Below the pieces are notes generated by a model that did no database searches, had not been told where the DNA came from, and worked only from the letters and a program-made list of their open reading frames with translations. Of a stretch of 64,000 bases of DNA, positions 60,270-64,000 are shown in pieces. The stretch covers positions 806,001 to 870,000 of the forward strand of contig NZ_SMRO01000002.1 of NCBI RefSeq assembly GCF_004359985.1, in the 5' to 3' direction. Position 1 is the stretch's first letter, and each line of letters begins with the position of its first letter. The translations under genes and the position numbers were made by a program. The stretch is from Paraburkholderia flava (GTDB taxonomy: Bacteria; Pseudomonadota; Gammaproteobacteria; Burkholderiales; Burkholderiaceae).

Positions 60270-60932
60270 ATGGCAAAAAACCGTTTCAACCACTCGTGGC
60301 TGCATGACCACATCAACGACCCGTACGTGAAGATGGCGCAGCGGGAAGGCTATCGCGCCCGCGCGGCCTACAAGCTGAAGGAAATCGACGAGCAGGACAA
60401 GCTGATCCAGCCCGGCCAGGTGATCGTCGATCTCGGCGCGACCCCCGGCAGCTGGAGTCAGTACGTGCGCAACAAGCTCGCGCTCGGTGCGAAGCGCGAC
60501 GCGACGCGGGAAGGCGGAATCGACGGCACGGTGATTGCGCTCGACCTGCTGCCGATGGAGCCGATCGCCGACGTCCATTTCATCCTCGGCGATTTCCGCG
60601 AAGACAGCGTGCTCGCGCAACTCGAAGAAGTGTTGGGCGAGCGTCCGGTAGACCTTGTAATTTCGGATATGGCGCCCAACCTGTCGGGAGTGGCGATCGC
60701 GGACGCCGCGCGTATCGAGCACGTTTGCGATCTCGCGCTGGAATTCTCGCAGAACCACCTGAAGCCAGATGGTGCCCTTTTAGTCAAATGTTTTCACGGC
60801 AGCGGGTATAGCCAGATTGTCGAGAAGTTCAAGCAACAATTTAAAACGGTTGCTGCCCGCAAGCCGAAGGCGTCGCGGGATAAATCGTCTGAAACGTTTA
60901 TTTTAGGTCGGCATTTGAAACGGCCCCGATGA
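60270..60932 (+). CDS. rlmE: 23S rRNA 2'-O-methyltransferase RlmE (FtsJ/RrmJ)
   Basis: A 220-residue SAM-dependent enzyme that methylates the 2'-OH of U2552 in 23S rRNA. The SAM site is [16 protein letters not shown], catalytic Lys near [12 protein letters not shown], Asp in [12 protein letters not shown], and the second Lys in [10 protein letters not shown], forming the K-D-K-E tetrad. ftsH follows on the same strand, as in E. coli. Confidence 0.96.
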   Translation: MAKNRFNHSWLHDHINDPYVKMAQREGYRARAAYKLKEIDEQDKLIQPGQVIVDLGATPGSWSQYVRNKLALGAKRDATREGGIDGTVIALDLLPMEPIADVHFILGDFREDSVLAQLEEVLGERPVDLVISDMAPNLSGVAIADAARIEHVCDLALEFSQNHLKPDGALLVKCFHGSGYSQIVEKFKQQFKTVAARKPKASRDKSSETFILGRHLKRPR

Positions 60933-61112
60933 CGGGCGCAACTGCGCGGCGCAGGTCCTCCGGAAAGCCCGGAGATGCCCGCCGGAGCCCCGTCGGGCGC
61001 TATTTGTGCAGTAGCGATTCGTTATGACAGTCCTCGGCGTACTGGATTAGAATGCCTGAGTGGTGCCGCAAGGCAAATGTAGGCGCCCGTCTATGAGTGA
61101 AGGAGTGGTGCT

Positions 61113-63008
61113 TTGAACAACAACATGTTTTCGAAGGCAGCAGTGTGGCTGGTTATCGCACTGGTGCTGTTTACGGTGTTCAAGCAATTTGACAAGCCCC
61201 GTGTCCAGGAAGGCGTTTCGTATTCGCAATTCATGGACGACGCGAAGAACGGCAAGGTCAAGAGCGTCACCGTTCAGGGGCGGAGTCTCACCGTCACTCC
61301 CGCTGAAGGCCAGAAGTACCAGATCGTGTCGCCGGGCGACATCTGGATGGTCGGCGACCTGATGAAGTACGGCGTGCAGGTCAGCGGCAAGGCTGATGAA
61401 GAACCGAGCCTGCTGGTTTCCGCACTGACCTACCTCGGGCCGACCATTCTGCTCATCGGGTTCTGGTTCTACATGATGCGACAGATGCAGGGGGGCGGGA
61501 AAGGCGGCGCGTTCTCGTTCGGCAAATCCCGCGCACGTCTGATCGACGAAAACAACAACGCCATCAATTTCACCGACGTCGCCGGTTGCGACGAAGCCAA
61601 GGAAGAAGTGTCCGAACTGGTCGACTTCCTCCGCGATCCGCAAAAATTCCAGAAGCTCGGCGGCCGCATTCCGCGCGGCGTGCTGCTGGTCGGCCCTCCG
61701 GGAACCGGCAAGACGCTGCTCGCCCGCGCGATCGCGGGTGAAGCGAAGGTGCCGTTCTTCAGCATCTCGGGTTCCGATTTCGTCGAAATGTTCGTCGGCG
61801 TGGGCGCGGCCCGCGTGCGCGACATGTTCGAACAGGCGAAGAAGCACGCACCGTGCATCGTGTTCATCGACGAAATCGACGCGGTCGGCCGTCATCGTGG
61901 CGCCGGCATGGGCGGCGGCAACGACGAACGCGAGCAGACGCTGAACCAGATGCTCGTCGAGATGGATGGCTTCGAAGCGAATTCCGGCGTGATCGTGATC
62001 GCCGCGACCAACCGTTCGGACGTGCTCGACAAGGCGCTGCTGCGCCCGGGTCGTTTCGACCGTCAGGTCTACGTCGGTCTGCCGGATATCCGCGGCCGCG
62101 AACACATCATGAAGGTGCATCTGCGCAAGGTGCCGATTTCGAACGACGTCGATGCAGCCGTGATCGCACGCGGCACGCCGGGTTTCTCGGGCGCGGACCT
62201 CGCGAACCTCGTGAACGAAGCGGCATTGTTCGCGGCCCGCCGTGGCAAACGCATCGTTGAAATGACGGATTTCGAAGACGCGAAGGACAAGATCTTCATG
62301 GGTCCGGAGCGCAAGTCGGCTGTGATCCGCGAAGAATCGAAGCGTGCGACGGCGTACCACGAGTCGGGCCACGCGGTGATCGCGAAGCTGTTGCCGAAGG
62401 CTGACCCGGTGCATAAGGTCACGATCATCCCGCGCGGTCGCGCGCTGGGCGTGACCTGGCAGCTGCCGGAGCACGACAACGAAACGTATTCGAAGGACTA
62501 CCTGCTTGACCGTCTCGCCATTCTGTTCGGCGGTCGTGCTGCGGAAGAAGTGTTCCTGAACCTGCTCAGCACTGGCGCATCGGACGACTTCAACAAGGCG
62601 ACCACCACCGCCCGTGCAATGGTTGCGCGTTTCGGCATGACCGATGCGCTTGGACCGATGGTCTACGTCGACGACGAGAACGATGCGTCGCCGTTCGGCC
62701 GCGGTTTCACGCGGACGATTTCCGAAGCGACGCAGCAGAAGGTCGATGCTGAAATCCGCCGCGTGCTCGACGAGCAGTATCACCTCGCGCGTCGTTTGCT
62801 CGAAGAGAACCGCGACAAGGTCGAAGCGATGACCGCCGCGCTGATGGAGTGGGAAACGATCGACGCCGATCAGATCAACGACATCATGGACGGTCGTCCG
62901 CCGCGCTCGCCGAAGACCAGTTCGAGCACGCCGCCGGCTGGCGATGCACCGTCGGGTGGCAGCACGGGAACCGAAGTCAAGTCAGGTAGCGCTACCGCAC
63001 CGGCCTGA
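61113..63008 (+). CDS. ftsH: ATP-dependent zinc metalloprotease FtsH
   Basis: A 631-residue membrane AAA+ protease that controls membrane and regulatory proteins. Two N-terminal helices (about 7-24 and 110-127) flank a periplasmic segment. The AAA part has Walker A GPPGTGKT, Walker [12 protein letters not shown] and the second region of homology. The zinc site is HESGH (about 413-417). The TTG start is supported by AAGGAG seven bases upstream. The C-terminal tail is Pro/Ser/Gly-rich. A strong terminator follows. Confidence 0.97.
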   Translation: MNNNMFSKAAVWLVIALVLFTVFKQFDKPRVQEGVSYSQFMDDAKNGKVKSVTVQGRSLTVTPAEGQKYQIVSPGDIWMVGDLMKYGVQVSGKADEEPSLLVSALTYLGPTILLIGFWFYMMRQMQGGGKGGAFSFGKSRARLIDENNNAINFTDVAGCDEAKEEVSELVDFLRDPQKFQKLGGRIPRGVLLVGPPGTGKTLLARAIAGEAKVPFFSISGSDFVEMFVGVGAARVRDMFEQAKKHAPCIVFIDEIDAVGRHRGAGMGGGNDEREQTLNQMLVEMDGFEANSGVIVIAATNRSDVLDKALLRPGRFDRQVYVGLPDIRGREHIMKVHLRKVPISNDVDAAVIARGTPGFSGADLANLVNEAALFAARRGKRIVEMTDFEDAKDKIFMGPERKSAVIREESKRATAYHESGHAVIAKLLPKADPVHKVTIIPRGRALGVTWQLPEHDNETYSKDYLLDRLAILFGGRAAEEVFLNLLSTGASDDFNKATTTARAMVARFGMTDALGPMVYVDDENDASPFGRGFTRTISEATQQKVDAEIRRVLDEQYHLARRLLEENRDKVEAMTAALMEWETIDADQINDIMDGRPPRSPKTSSSTPPAGDAPSGGSTGTEVKSGSATAPA

Positions 63009-63026
63009 CGCGAACCGCCTCAGAGC

Positions 63027-63058
63027 ACGGGCCGGTGTGATACACACCGGCCCGTTTT
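63027..63058 (+). terminator. Terminator after ftsH
   Basis: A 13-bp perfect stem (ACGGGCCGGTGTG with CACACCGGCCCGT) closes a 3-base loop and is followed by TTTT. It lies 19 bp past the ftsH stop and overlaps the first possible folP start (TTG at 63057). Confidence 0.88.
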
Positions 63059-63092
63059 GCATTCAACCGTCGCTCACCCGTTCGTGCCATTC

Positions 63093-63980
63093 GTGTCCAA
63101 CGCCGCTTCATCGTCTTCTGCCGTTCCGGGTCCGCTGCAATGCGGACGCTTCACGCTGTCGTTCGAACGCCCGCTCGTGATGGGCATCCTGAACGTCACG
63201 CCCGATTCGTTTTCCGACGGCGGCCGCTATGTTGCGCGCGACGAAGCGCTGCGGCAGGCCGAGCGGATGATGCTCGACGGCGCGGATCTGCTGGACATCG
63301 GCGGTGAGTCGACGCGGCCCGGTGCGCCGCCGGTTCCGCTCGACGAAGAACTCGAACGCGTCGTGCCGCTCGTCGAGGCATTGCGTGGCGCGAACGTGCC
63401 GCTGTCGATCGATACCTACAAGCCCGACGTGATGCGCGAAGCGCTTGCGGCCGGCGCGGACATGATCAACGACGTGTGGGGCTTCCGGATGTCCGGCGCG
63501 ATCGACGCCGTGCGCGACAGCGCATGCGGCCTGTGCGTGATGCACATGCTGGGCGAGCCGCGCACGATGCAGCTGGGCGAGCCCGCCTACGAAGACGTGG
63601 TAACCGACGTACGCGACTTTCTCGAGGCGCGCGTCACGGCGCTGCGCGAGGCCGGCGTCGCGCAGGCTCGCATCAGCGTCGACCCGGGCTTCGGTTTCGG
63701 CAAGACGGTCATCGAACAGAATTACGCATTGCTCGCGCGTCTCACGCAGACCGCGCCGCGCACGACTCCGCCGATGCCGGTGCTCGCCGGGATGTCGCGC
63801 AAATCGATGCTAGGTGCCGTCACGGGCCGCGCTGCCGGCGAGCGGCTCGCGGCGAGCGTCGCCGCTGCGGTGTGCGCGGCCGAGCGAGGCGCGGCGATCA
63901 TCCGTGTGCACGATGTTGCGCAGACCGTCGACGCGTTGAAAGTCTGGAGCGCGATGTGCGACGCGGCGCATCGCGGCTGA
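63093..63980 (+). CDS. folP: Dihydropteroate synthase
   Basis: A 295-residue TIM-barrel enzyme that joins pterin pyrophosphate and p-aminobenzoate in folate synthesis and is the target of sulfonamides. The pterin site opens with MGILNVTPDSFSDGG and continues with DIGGESTRPGA; later motifs are INDVWGF and DPGFGFGK. The start is uncertain: TTG 63057 is inside the ftsH terminator, so GTG 63084 or 63093 is more likely. The stop is 20 bases before the window end; glmM usually follows. Confidence 0.93.
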   Translation: MSNAASSSSAVPGPLQCGRFTLSFERPLVMGILNVTPDSFSDGGRYVARDEALRQAERMMLDGADLLDIGGESTRPGAPPVPLDEELERVVPLVEALRGANVPLSIDTYKPDVMREALAAGADMINDVWGFRMSGAIDAVRDSACGLCVMHMLGEPRTMQLGEPAYEDVVTDVRDFLEARVTALREAGVAQARISVDPGFGFGKTVIEQNYALLARLTQTAPRTTPPMPVLAGMSRKSMLGAVTGRAAGERLAASVAAAVCAAERGAAIIRVHDVAQTVDALKVWSAMCDAAHRG

Positions 63981-64000
63981 ACGAACCCTTCAAGCAAGAG

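Overview
The window is about 64 kb of GC-rich chromosome from a betaproteobacterium of the Burkholderia/Paraburkholderia group. Gene order and protein features support this: rseA'-rseB-mucD-lepA-lepB-rnc-era-recO-pdxJ-acpS-nagZ; an EF-P with arginine at position 32 next to an EarP rhamnosyltransferase gene; uvrC-pgsA; carA-carB-greA; rlmE-ftsH-folP; a class D beta-lactamase beside a LysR regulator; and long Ala/Lys/Pro-rich tails on housekeeping enzymes. No genus-level identification is possible without a search.

Layout. 1-11.4 kb is a dense plus-strand housekeeping block: envelope stress, translation, secretion, RNA processing, PLP and ACP cofactors, and muropeptide recycling. 11.5-18.7 kb holds a sigma-54-type response regulator with an altered GAFTGA loop, a CsbD protein, efp/earP, uvrC and pgsA. 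At 18.88-19.21 kb lies a Gly-Gly-Cys tRNA cluster. At 19.15-24.54 kb a foreign, lower-GC island sits in the tRNA-Cys gene between two 104-bp direct repeats. It carries a decayed tyrosine integrase, a ParB-like protein with a HEPN-like RxxxxxxH motif, a Dam-type adenine methylase, an HTH remnant and an ATPase fused to a TOPRIM-like domain. 24.6-31.1 kb is accessory chromosome: the class D beta-lactamase and its divergent LysR regulator, small proteins, a Sco protein and trehalose synthesis otsB-otsA. 31.1-36.4 kb has an ABC exporter, a family 4 glycosyltransferase and membrane proteins. 36.5-43.2 kb is a D-glucarate catabolic cluster with its GntR regulator and a tartronate semialdehyde reductase. 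43.4-48.3 kb has an XRE-cupin regulator facing an alpha/beta hydrolase across near-identical palindromes, two unassigned small genes and a squalene/phytoene synthase-family gene. 48.4-64 kb returns to core genes: tRNA-Val, dnaQ, rnhA, a methyltransferase, gloB, mltD, carAB, greA, yhbY, rlmE, ftsH and folP.

How genes work together. RseA/RseB/MucD form the sigma-E envelope-stress circuit. EarP modifies Arg32 of EF-P. OtsA makes trehalose-6-phosphate and OtsB dephosphorylates it. GudP imports glucarate, GudD dehydrates it and the ketoglutarate semialdehyde dehydrogenase finishes the route, although the middle dehydratase is not in the window. A shared sequence upstream of gudP and of the dehydrogenase gene suggests one regulator controls both.

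The best candidate for an undescribed system is the island's trio: ParB-like/HEPN-like protein, Dam-type methylase and ATPase-TOPRIM protein. It looks like a phage-defence cargo, but the function is inferred from architecture and location only.
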